DNA of 64,000 bases from Winogradskyella sp. PG-2 (GTDB lineage Bacteria > Bacteroidota > Bacteroidia > Flavobacteriales > Flavobacteriaceae), in NCBI RefSeq assembly GCF_000828715.1, contig NZ_AP014583.1:3747480-3811479 (forward strand). The letters are read 5' to 3'. A program made the position numbers and the translations under genes. Below, in pieces: positions 1-8,305 of this stretch. The number at the start of each line of letters is the position of its first letter. Position 1 is the first letter of the stretch. The notes beneath the pieces were generated by a model. The model was not told where the DNA came from. It was given only the letters and a program-made list of their open reading frames with translations, and did no database searches.

Positions 1-2710
1 CTGAAAATTGATTAAACTCTATAAGCTCTAATTCTTCCAATTGGCTTAAATTAGAAAGGTCAAGGTTTGATACTCCATACAACTGTCTAAAATACAGGCT
101 TTTAAGCTGGTTAAGATTAGACAAATCAATCATTTGCAAGCCATACAATGTATTTAAGGATAACGTATGAAGATTGATATTTTGACTCAAATCCAGGCTT
201 GATAAATTACTAGTAGCTGTATCTATTATTAACTCTTCAAGTAGTGTATTGTTACTTAATATTAATTCATTAAAACCAGATGAAGCTGGTGCACCGACAT
301 AAGCATCAATTTCGATTACACGTAAATTAAAGTTATTATTAAAATCAACAGATAAGTTGAGTGCGTAACCATTAGTATATCTAAATACTTCTAAATTCAC
401 AAAGCTTTGAATACCTTCAAAATTAGATATTGAATACCCATTAATATTAAGAGTTTCAACACTTGATATTCCACAAACCTCAATTTGACCATTTAGATTC
501 TGATCCAAATCAATATTTAAATCTATTAAAGCTTGTTCAAACTGTTGGTCAGGAATAAGGATTGTTTCAGCTGTACTAGAAACAAGAGTTACATAAATAG
601 GCTCGCCTGCGCAGTCTTCCAAAAAGTTCTTAGCATTAAATTGATAAACTCCTGGTTCAGTAATTTCGTTCAGTGACGATGGATTGGAGCCATCTTCTAA
701 ATTATCATTTTGGTTATACCAGAAACTTGCTGGATTAAAACCACTTAAATCTGCATTATTAAAACTTGTATTATTAATAGCTTCTGAGTCAATTTCTAAT
801 TGATCATACAACCACAAAAGATCTAAATTATTAAAATCGCAAACCTGCACTGTAGTAACAGGATCAATAGGGTCAAAGGCTACTGTAACATCATTAGCGG
901 TATAAAAAGTTGATGTTTCATAAGTTTTTTCTTCGCTTCCTATATTAAAAGAAGTACTAACCTTAAACTCAAAAAAGTAAGTAAACTGACCAGCACCAGA
1001 TTCAGGAAACCTGATATCAGTACCTTCTAATTCAAGTCCAGACAAACCACTTATTTCATCAATACTAAAAGTAGAAGAACTAAATTTACTATCATTATAC
1101 TCAGCACCTCCATTTGGTTCTGTATACAGAGAGTCATCAAATTTACTAACATCATAAAAATTATCACATATAACACCTCCATTACCATTACTCTCACCTG
1201 CAGTAGCAAAATTATTAAATATTATATCAGCGACTATAGTTATGGATTCTCCTATTTCATCTGTTGCTGTAAACTCAACAGAAACGGCAAGACGATCTAA
1301 AACACCATCAAAATCTGAATCACCTAAAAAATCATCAATTACATTATAAGTCCATATTACTTCACCAATGCAACTATTAACCTCTGCTCCTCCATTAATG
1401 TCTAGCCATTCATTTACTTCAGTTTGATTTCCATTACCATCATAATCAACAATTAAATCATTAGGATTTTCAGTTATTCTTGGATTCAAATTAGCAACAT
1501 AAACACCAGAAGGTTCAAACCAATTAGATTGGGACTGTGCTGCAGACGTATTCCAAACAGCTACACAATTTAAATTAGAGTTATTCCTGACATCAAGAAA
1601 GCTTATTGGTGAGAATAGGCCCTCTTGATTTCTTAGATCTATAAATTGTAAAAATGGATTGTTTGTTACGGTAACATTCTCAAGATTAATATTATTTGTT
1701 AAATCCAAAGATTGAATTGCCGTAAACCTAAGTGTTAAATCATCGAGGTATACATTTTGATCAAATGAAATTTGGTTAAGGTTTTCAGCAGCAAGGATAT
1801 TGACAGTTTCCAAATACATATTTCCATAAAAATCCAATGGCTGTATGATAGCTGCATTGTTATTAATTAATTCAAAGTTTTGAAGGCATTTAAAGAATTG
1901 TAACCCTTCAAAATTCATAATATTGTAATCCAATATATCTAACTGAGAATTAAAATAAATATCATTAAGATTAACCAATGAATTCAATATCCCATCAGAA
2001 TCTATGTTACTATCTATTAAAGCCTGTTCAAACTGTTCATCTGGTATAGAAACAGCCTCATTACCTATATCTATTATACTAAAGTCATCAAATGCAATTC
2101 CTGGGTTTTCACCGCTTAAATTTGATGAAAAAGCAATTCTAAAAAAGACACTACTTTCCCCTGATAAATTTTGAATTGACTGAATAGTTGTAAACCAATA
2201 GGATCCAAAACCAGATTCATATGGATTCCCAGACCAACCAACTTCTTGCCCACCTGGAAGACTTGAAACTGAATCATCATTATAACCATTAAGACCTGTC
2301 TCTAAAGCACCAATATTTTGCCAGGTGAGACCATTATCAATAGAAGATTGAAGAACTGCACCATCACATACACCATTAAAACAATAAGTTTGCCAAATTA
2401 AACTGAAATTTACAACTGGATTTATAAGTGACGATAAATCGAATTCAGGACTTACCAAAGCTGAATTTTCATCAGAATTATAAAAACCCGTTAAATTGGT
2501 CACCCAAGCGTTTAAACCTGAAGCTGCTGAGTTAAAAGATCCAAATGAAGGTGTTCCAAGTTGCCATGAACTATTGACACCTTCTGAAGTCCATCCCCCA
2601 GCACCTGTTTCAAAATCTTCAATATAAGGATATGAGGTTATCTGCGCATTTAAGCCATAAGAAATAGTTAAAGCTATTAATAGAAATTTTATGTTTAATA
2701 CTTTTTTCAT
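1..2710 (-). CDS. Secreted MAM-like / leucine-rich-repeat surface protein, C-terminus outside window
   Basis: The frame is open from an ATG at 2710 to the left edge (about 903 codons), so the stop and any T9SS sorting domain lie outside the window. The N-terminus is a typical signal peptide (MKKVLNIKFLLIALTISYG, then LNAQ). About residues 22-205 form a MAM/choice-of-anchor-like beta-sandwich (YIEDFETGAGGW near its start). A leucine-rich segment follows, then a central region with acidic, calcium-binding-like DYDGNGN. A second leucine-rich segment begins near residue 715. Each leucine-rich segment opens with a near-identical motif, IPDEQFEQALID and IPDQQFEQALID, which suggests internal duplication. 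The start lies 8 bp after the stop of the CHAT gene, so the two are probably co-transcribed. Export to the cell surface is inferred; the ligand is unknown. Confidence 0.8.
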   Translation of the reverse strand, partial: MKKVLNIKFLLIALTISYGLNAQITSYPYIEDFETGAGGWTSEGVNSSWQLGTPSFGSFNSAASGLNAWVTNLTGFYNSDENSALVSPEFDLSSLINPVVNFSLIWQTYCFNGVCDGAVLQSSIDNGLTWQNIGALETGLNGYNDDSVSSLPGGQEVGWSGNPYESGFGSYWFTTIQSIQNLSGESSVFFRIAFSSNLSGENPGIAFDDFSIIDIGNEAVSIPDEQFEQALIDSNIDSDGILNSLVNLNDIYFNSQLDILDYNIMNFEGLQFFKCLQNFELINNNAAIIQPLDFYGNMYLETVNILAAENLNQISFDQNVYLDDLTLRFTAIQSLDLTNNINLENVTVTNNPFLQFIDLRNQEGLFSPISFLDVRNNSNLNCVAVWNTSAAQSQSNWFEPSGVYVANLNPRITENPNDLIVDYDGNGNQTEVNEWLDINGGAEVNSCIGEVIWTYNVIDDFLGDSDFDGVLDRLAVSVEFTATDEIGESITIVADIIFNNFATAGESNGNGGVICDNFYDVSKFDDSLYTEPNGGAEYNDSKFSSSTFSIDEISGLSGLELEGTDIRFPESGAGQFTYFFEFKVSTSFNIGSEEKTYETSTFYTANDVTVAFDPIDPVTTVQVCDFNNLDLLWLYDQLEIDSEAINNTSFNNADLSGFNPASFWYNQNDNLEDGSNPSSLNEITEPGVYQFNAKNFLEDCAGEPIYVTLVSSTAETILIPDQQFEQALIDLNIDLDQNLNGQIEVCGISSVETLNINGYSISNFEGIQSFVNLEVFRYTNGYALNLSVDFNNNFNLRVIEIDAYVGAPASSGFNELILSNNTLLEELIIDTATSNLSSLDLSQNINLHTLSLNTLYGLQMIDLSNLNQLKSLYFRQLYGVSNLDLSNLSQLEELELIEFNQFS

Positions 2711-2718
2711 ATTAAAAT

Positions 2719-3336
2719 TTACTCTAATAGTACAAACGCGGCCCATTTAAAGGGGTCATCTTTATACTTTCTAGACAAGTTGCGTTGTGTCTCTATAAAT
2801 GCTGCTCTAATAGTGTTATTTTTAGTCCAGTTTTTATAAAGTGTTTCCATAAAAATGGCCGTTTCTTTGTCTGGTACCTGCCACAAACTCATAATAAGTG
2901 TATCTACCCCAGCCATTTTAAACGCACGTTGCAAACCATATACTCCTTCACTCCCATTAATATCACCTAAACCAGTTTCACAAGCACTTAGAACAACAAT
3001 ACTGGTATTTGATAAATCTAAATTGGCTATTTCCATAGCTGTTAAAATACCATCTTCATTATCACTATAAAAATTATTGTTTCCCCATGCCTGATTCGCT
3101 CCAGAGAGAATTAAACCAGATCTTAATAATGGGTCTTTTGAGGACCTATAAATATTTGAAACCTCATCATCAATACTAGTTTTTGACTTTTCAGAATTCT
3201 CAAAAAAGAAACCATGAGTAGCAATATGAATAAGATTCGGGCTTTGACCGCTTAAATTCTTGAATTGTTTTTCTGATGCATTATCAGACTCCCATACAGA
3301 AACTACTTTACCCTTTTTTTGATAAAATGTTTTCAA
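2719..3336 (-). CDS. CHAT protease domain, C-terminal fragment of a frameshifted TPR-CHAT protein
   Basis: This 205-codon frame carries the catalytic half of a CHAT (caspase HetF associated with TPRs) domain. The histidine lies in HIATHGFF (about residue 41) and the cysteine in LSACETGLG (about residue 119); both are the expected dyad residues. The frame has only a TTG start and overlaps the end of the upstream TPR frame at an A7 tract (3314-3320). Removing one A would join the two frames seamlessly as SKKGKVVSV, giving one protein of about 1,098 residues. The fragment is therefore probably not an independent gene. It is expressed in full-length form only if the tract is a sequencing error or is slipped over during transcription or translation. 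The LRR gene follows 8 bp downstream. Confidence 0.75.
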   Translation of the reverse strand: MKTFYQKKGKVVSVWESDNASEKQFKNLSGQSPNLIHIATHGFFFENSEKSKTSIDDEVSNIYRSSKDPLLRSGLILSGANQAWGNNNFYSDNEDGILTAMEIANLDLSNTSIVVLSACETGLGDINGSEGVYGLQRAFKMAGVDTLIMSLWQVPDKETAIFMETLYKNWTKNNTIRAAFIETQRNLSRKYKDDPFKWAAFVLLE

Positions 3337-6016
3337 TAGACATAACTTCCTTTAAGGTTCCAGGAAGTTCATTCCACTTTGAAGCCCTCGACTCAGCTTC
3401 GTTAGACTTAATATCATAATTTACACCACCTATAAGAAGAATATTACCATTATCCTTTTTATTTATTTCGTTAATTAAATTATGAGTGCTACCCATTTGA
3501 TACAAATCGTATTGATAAGAAAGTATTGGTTTATCTTTAGTCCCAAGAGCAGACATTGGTATTTGATTTAGTATACCACTTAGCGCAAAATACACTTTCT
3601 TTTTTGGGCTTAGGTTTTTTAAATAGGCCTCAATAGGAAGCCATATCAGATTGTATAAACCCTTTGTTGATTTCATAGATTTTCCCTTGGATCCTCTAAC
3701 GGCATATAATGAATTTGGAGAGCCTTTATCTAATAATGCTATAAGTTCTTTCTCTCTAAATAATGGAATAACTGCTGGTTGAAGTTCATCTTTAGTATAT
3801 AAATAAGCGATATAGTTCGTTTCGCCAGTTGACTTGTTGTTTTTGTAGGTGCCAAAATGAGCAAACTCAATGGCTACTTCATCTTGTTTTAACTGCTTCC
3901 TTACATCTTCCCAATTTCGTGTAAGAGAAATTCCTCCTTCAAAATTTGTAGAATAATATTTTACTAGTTCGGCTTCCCTCTGATTAACTACACTTTTTAA
4001 ACTATCAATTTCTTTTTCGTTTGTAGTTCTATACTGTGTTAACAATTTTGACAATCTTTTTTTATCATTTTTATAGAGTTCAATTTTGAATGTTAAACTA
4101 TCATTCTCAATCTTACTAAGCTTTGTTAAAATATCCTTAGAATTATTCAATAGCAAGCCTTTTAACATTAATTGATTATTCAAATTTGCAATATCTAAGC
4201 TCGAATCTTTAAATGTATCACTTTGCGATAAAGATTGCATTTGATTGAACGTATTAGTTATCATCTTCATAAAAGCCGCCTTTTCTTGCTCACTGCTAAA
4301 CTGAAAAATCTTGTTGATTTGATTTACAAATACACTATTAGATTCTAATAATGATGAAATACCTTCATCTTTCATACCCAAGCCAAAGTAAGTGTTACTA
4401 AGTGTTTTTAGAAAATCACCATAATCCACATGGTCTGTCCCTAATATGTCACCAAGATTAGAAGTAGATTCTTTAATTAAAGGTAAAGCGCTTTTAAAAT
4501 CCCCTGTTAAATTATATGCATTTGCTAAGCTATATTTTCTATTATAGAATTCTTCATTTTTAGGCTTACCCTTATTAATAAAGTAATTCAAATTCTTTTC
4601 CATAAGTCTAATCGCCTGCTCGTTATCACCTAATTCAAGCAAAGTTTTGGCATAATCGTTAAGCATATAGCTGTAATCGTTGTGCCATTCTTCTCCTTCT
4701 GGTTTTTCATTTATCTCTAAAGCATTTTTAAAATACTCTAAAGCTTCATCAAACCTATTTTCTTCAAAATAAAGTTTACCTCTATTATTTAAGAGCTTCG
4801 CATACTTTTCGCTATCCACTCCATGAGAGATTTTCATGGATTCAATTGACTCATTATAGAATTGATTCGCTAAATTATATTGTCCCATATTTTGATAACA
4901 ATACCCTTTATCCATAAGCCTTAAACTTATGGTTCTCTTGGATATTTCAGTAACCTCTAACGCTTGGTTACAATAATAAATCGCTTTTTCATAGTTGCCA
5001 ATACGGTCATAGATTAGTCCAATCACTCCAAGTAACTGGGCATAAGAATCAGTATTGTTGTCATTTTGACTAATCATAGTTTTTTGCACCTTCTTAAAAG
5101 CGTCTATTGCCTTTAAATAGTTATTATTATCTCTTTCTATTAGTCCTAAAACATAACTAGCGTATATATAACCACTACTATTTGAATCTTCAAGATTTTC
5201 AAATATTTGCAATGCCCTATTTTCATATGCTGCTGCCTTTTCTAAAAATCCTGCTCTCCAAAAAACGACTCCAAATTCATTAAGTGAATTTGTGTAAGAT
5301 TCACTTGTACTTCCTTCTTTTTTTTCTACGATATTTAGAGCCTCTTCTGCGACTATTTGCGCATTTAATGTATCCCCTAGGTTTATATAAACGAGCAATA
5401 GACTCTTTAAAATACCTTCTTCTTTTAATGTATTCATAGGAATTGAATGCACTAGATTTAGAGCTTGTTCAAGATGTTGCTTTGCTTTTAAGTTATTTTG
5501 CTTTGTGCCTTTATAAATCTTGCCTAATCCATACAGGGTTTTAGCATAATCACCTGTATTGGAAAGATCATTTTTACTTAAAACAGATTTACGCTCCTCA
5601 TAGAGCTTTATAGCATCTTTGTATTGTCTATACTTAGACAAAGAATCCGCAAATTGCTCTAGTCTAGAAGAATAGTCTAAAAGTTTAGCCTTATTAAGAC
5701 CATCCGAGCTTTTTAATAACATATCTGTTAACTCTAAAGAATCAATAAGGGCAAACTTCTTAAGAGCAATGTTTGCACTATAATACTCTAGTAATGCTTG
5801 CCGAAGTTTTTTCTTAGAATTTATACTATCTCTTGCGATAGTATATGCTGTATTTAAGTATGGTAAGGCTTCTTTGTAGGAACTATCTTTTACCAGAACC
5901 ATTCCTTTAGAATAATTATCCTTCAACTGCAAGTAGTTCTTAGAACCATTACAGGAAGAAAAACAGACACCTATTAACAAAAAGGCGAAACAAAATCGAA
6001 AAAAAGCAGTCAACAT
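3308..6016 (-). CDS. TPR-repeat lipoprotein, N-terminal part of a frameshifted TPR-CHAT protein
   Basis: The 902-residue frame starts with a lipoprotein signal (hydrophobic residues 5-19, lipobox FSSC, cysteine near 21), so the protein should be membrane-anchored outside the cytoplasm. Residues of about 90-560 are tetratricopeptide repeats, for example YAKLLNNRGKLYFEENRFDE and YEKAIYYCNQALEV. A helical linker follows, then the first part of a CHAT domain (YFALSGILNQIPMSALG, and ELPGTLKEVMSIENIL). The frame ends in the A7 tract at 3314-3320, just before the catalytic His and Cys, which lie in the next frame (2719-3336). TPR arrays normally bind a partner and gate CHAT proteolysis. The partner is unknown; the downstream secreted LRR protein is one candidate. 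Confidence 0.8.
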   Translation of the reverse strand: MLTAFFRFCFAFLLIGVCFSSCNGSKNYLQLKDNYSKGMVLVKDSSYKEALPYLNTAYTIARDSINSKKKLRQALLEYYSANIALKKFALIDSLELTDMLLKSSDGLNKAKLLDYSSRLEQFADSLSKYRQYKDAIKLYEERKSVLSKNDLSNTGDYAKTLYGLGKIYKGTKQNNLKAKQHLEQALNLVHSIPMNTLKEEGILKSLLLVYINLGDTLNAQIVAEEALNIVEKKEGSTSESYTNSLNEFGVVFWRAGFLEKAAAYENRALQIFENLEDSNSSGYIYASYVLGLIERDNNNYLKAIDAFKKVQKTMISQNDNNTDSYAQLLGVIGLIYDRIGNYEKAIYYCNQALEVTEISKRTISLRLMDKGYCYQNMGQYNLANQFYNESIESMKISHGVDSEKYAKLLNNRGKLYFEENRFDEALEYFKNALEINEKPEGEEWHNDYSYMLNDYAKTLLELGDNEQAIRLMEKNLNYFINKGKPKNEEFYNRKYSLANAYNLTGDFKSALPLIKESTSNLGDILGTDHVDYGDFLKTLSNTYFGLGMKDEGISSLLESNSVFVNQINKIFQFSSEQEKAAFMKMITNTFNQMQSLSQSDTFKDSSLDIANLNNQLMLKGLLLNNSKDILTKLSKIENDSLTFKIELYKNDKKRLSKLLTQYRTTNEKEIDSLKSVVNQREAELVKYYSTNFEGGISLTRNWEDVRKQLKQDEVAIEFAHFGTYKNNKSTGETNYIAYLYTKDELQPAVIPLFREKELIALLDKGSPNSLYAVRGSKGKSMKSTKGLYNLIWLPIEAYLKNLSPKKKVYFALSGILNQIPMSALGTKDKPILSYQYDLYQMGSTHNLINEINKKDNGNILLIGGVNYDIKSNEAESRASKWNELPGTLKEVMSIENILSKKG

Positions 6017-6216
6017 TTATTAAGATTGAGTAATAACAATTACACAATAACAAAATGTAAACTTAAGATAGTAGTATTAGGGTCATGTTATTTAAAGCCA
6101 ATGGCTATAATTATATGAATATATAGGATAGATGAATTTTTGTCAAAAAAAGCGTACAAAAAACTAATTATATCGATTAAGAACTCATTCTTGGTTATAT
6201 ATATACGTTTTAAGAC

Positions 6217-6738
6217 TTAATTTAAACTATTCCTAGTTTCTTTATCTGCTAATTTTAATTGCTTGTTGTAGGCATCAATTCTGTTATGTGCTGTACCATC
6301 TATCAACAAAATAACGACCATCATAGCAATTGTAGTGATTGCAGATGCTCGCCAAGTTGGCTTATTAACAAAAATAATTAACAACGCCGCTACTATAATA
6401 ATATCTGGTATGGCTTTAAAAACTATAGTTCTATATTAGTTTAAAGCTTTTTCGATACCTACAAATTCTGAAGCCACAAAAGCTGATGAATCCTCATTAT
6501 AAGCTGTTTCAAATTGTTTGATTCAAGATTTATTGGTGTAAAATAATCCAAGTCCTATGGTCATAAGTAATAGACCAGCTATTAAGGTAGGAATGATGTA
6601 AGCTCTTGCCGTTTCTGTTTTTCCCAGCTGCCAAAAGCCTATGCTTGCAATTAAAAATAAAATCGCAAATAAGATGAAGAATCTGGTAGAAAAAACTTCA
6701 GCTTTGGTCCATTCAGTAGCTAATTTTAATATATCCAT
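6217..6738 (-). pseudogene. Decayed multi-pass membrane protein gene with two in-frame stops
   Basis: From the ATG at 6738 to the TAA at 6217-6219 there is one reading frame of 174 codons, interrupted by TGA at 6523-6525 and TAA at 6436-6438, with no indel. The intact first part (71 residues) has a membrane span RFFILFAILFLIASIGFW and a second from about AYIIPT to GLGLFY. After the first stop the frame continues as IKQFETAYNEDSSAFVASEF. After the second it continues as YRTIVFKAIPDIIIVAALL and a final span near TTIAMMVVILLIDGTAHNR. The sequence stays protein-like throughout, so this is a recently broken gene and not chance. It resembles a conserved flavobacterial membrane protein of unknown function. 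The first stop could come from an Arg codon and the second from Glu; both origins are inferred. Confidence 0.85.
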
Positions 6739-6895
6739 GGTTTGTTTTATCTCTAATTACACTAACGTATTGGTGTTTGTTTAGTTGCATTGGCTAGACT
6801 AAGTTAGTAAAAGAAAGCGTATCTGAAGGAAATCTGTAGGATTTTCCGAATACACAAAAAACAAGTTATTTTACTGCAGAATTTGTTAAACAATA

Positions 6896-7624
6896 TTACT
6901 GTTTTATGTTAGGCAATTTCAGAACCATTCCATTACCCAAAGTTAGGTCATCTAAATGTCCTGCTAATTTATTGTCCGTTGTTTTTACATATAAGTGCAT
7001 ATTAGTGGAATGATGCGTAAAAATTGCATGATGAGAATCAGAGTAGAATCCCAAAATTTCAACTTTCTTATTCTTTAATCTTCCATTTAGTCCAGAACTT
7101 ATATGTTTGTGATGAGAGTGATCCATATCTCCCTCATTCCAGTTAATTACGTGCCAATCAACTGATTTGCATATACCTTCTAGTAAAAATAGAAATGGTT
7201 CATCAATTTTAATTTGATTTTCTTTAGCGGTTTGTGCTATGTAATTCTCTAAGTCTTTATATGATAAAATATCATTAGGAATATGTATTGAGTTCCATTT
7301 TTCAACTTGCGCATAAACAAGTAGTGTTGCCTTTTTATTAAATGAATTATCGAACTTCAAAGTACTATCAATAACCATAGTATTAAAAGGCTTACCATCA
7401 AATATTTGAATTTCACCTTTTAGATTTTCAATCGCACCAAGTGCATAGAAATGTTTACTGTTTTCAAACGTTTTTAAATCAACTTTAGTAGAAATATCGC
7501 TTTTGTGCATCATATTTTTTAATGCGCCATTATACTCTACTTTAAATTTATTTGACTCTTCCTTTTCTGTTTTAAATGATACGATTAAGAATAAAACTAA
7601 AAGAATTAAAAAGTACTTCGTCAT
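6896..7624 (-). CDS. Exported acetolactate-decarboxylase-like protein
   Basis: This is a 242-residue protein with a hydrophobic N-terminal leader (YFLILLVLFLIVSF), so it is probably exported. The rest matches the alpha-acetolactate decarboxylase fold: an N-terminal part with KHFYALGAIENLKGEI, and a C-terminal zinc-site region with FTHHSTNMHLYV followed by KLAGHLDDLTLGNGMVLKLP. The classic enzyme converts 2-acetolactate to acetoin and uses three His ligands. Here the usual HLH pair seems to read HLY, so one ligand may be lost, while the later GH is kept. A His-rich insert (DHSHHKH) precedes the site. No acetolactate synthase is nearby. Assignment to the fold is fairly confident; catalytic activity is uncertain. 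Confidence 0.65.
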   Translation of the reverse strand: MTKYFLILLVLFLIVSFKTEKEESNKFKVEYNGALKNMMHKSDISTKVDLKTFENSKHFYALGAIENLKGEIQIFDGKPFNTMVIDSTLKFDNSFNKKATLLVYAQVEKWNSIHIPNDILSYKDLENYIAQTAKENQIKIDEPFLFLLEGICKSVDWHVINWNEGDMDHSHHKHISSGLNGRLKNKKVEILGFYSDSHHAIFTHHSTNMHLYVKTTDNKLAGHLDDLTLGNGMVLKLPNIKQ

Positions 7625-7722
7625 TTTTTAATGTTGCCCAACGTTAGTATATATAAAATTAGTCTTTTTTATAACTACATGCAGCTCAATAGCATAAAGT
7701 CAATACATAGAACTACGTAATT

Positions 7723-8109
7723 TTAAATAAACTTATCTAAATCCATCTCATTAATACCACCATGAGAGGCGTGCGCCACCACTACTCCATTCCGCAATAC
7801 CAGTAATTGCGGAGATTGGTGCATTACTTGGAATTTATAACCGGTTTCATTTGAAACTTCTCTATAACTTAATAAATCTAAATAATATAAATCTGCGTTT
7901 GCATCTAGGTTGTAAGACGATACAAATTGGTTCATTACCATTCGGCTAATACCACAGCGTGTAGAATGCTTAAAAATAAGCTGTGTTTTAGTTTTAGATT
8001 TATCTTCAATAGCATGTAATTGTTCTATACTATTTAAAGCAATCCAAGGCAATACTTTTTCTTCTTTAGGTTCTGATGAACCACCAAACATTTTATTAAA
8101 AATCCCCAT
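7723..8109 (-). CDS. ytxJ: YtxJ family bacillithiol-system / thioredoxin-like monothiol protein
   Basis: This 128-residue cytoplasmic protein has a thioredoxin-like core. Its single active cysteine lies in FKHSTRCGISRMVM, the signature of the YtxJ (DUF2847) family. A later VMHQSPQLLVLRNG segment corresponds to the thioredoxin cis-Pro loop. The family is thought to reduce mixed disulfides between proteins and bacillithiol, which many Bacteroidota make. It stands alone on the minus strand, with clpB starting divergently 196 bp away. Whether the two share stress control cannot be told from the sequence. Length is normal for the family and the ATG start is unambiguous. Confidence 0.85.
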   Translation of the reverse strand: MGIFNKMFGGSSEPKEEKVLPWIALNSIEQLHAIEDKSKTKTQLIFKHSTRCGISRMVMNQFVSSYNLDANADLYYLDLLSYREVSNETGYKFQVMHQSPQLLVLRNGVVVAHASHGGINEMDLDKFI

Positions 8110-8305
8110 AACTTGTATACGATTATAACTAGTAAGTCGTTAACACTTTTTAATCTTACAAACTGACGAAACGTCACGCTACTACTAGAAGAATACGTCA
8201 TTTTGTCTTCTTAGTTGTATTGGTAAGATTATTGACTAAAGGTAAACAAAACATAATACTAATTGTAGATTTCTACCTGTGTAGAAAATACAAAAAAAAT
8301 AAAAG

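Noticed and set aside
3308..3336. Programmed -1 ribosomal frameshifting at the A7 tract of the CHAT gene
   Set aside because: The two frames require a +1 (or -2) shift. A -1 shift from the TPR frame meets a TAG within a few codons, so the classic A-AAA-AAG type of slip would not restore the protein.
8220..8300. CIRCE or sigma-32-like heat-shock element upstream of clpB
   Set aside because: Only a short palindrome (GTAGATTTCTAC) is present; the 9-nt CIRCE arms are absent.
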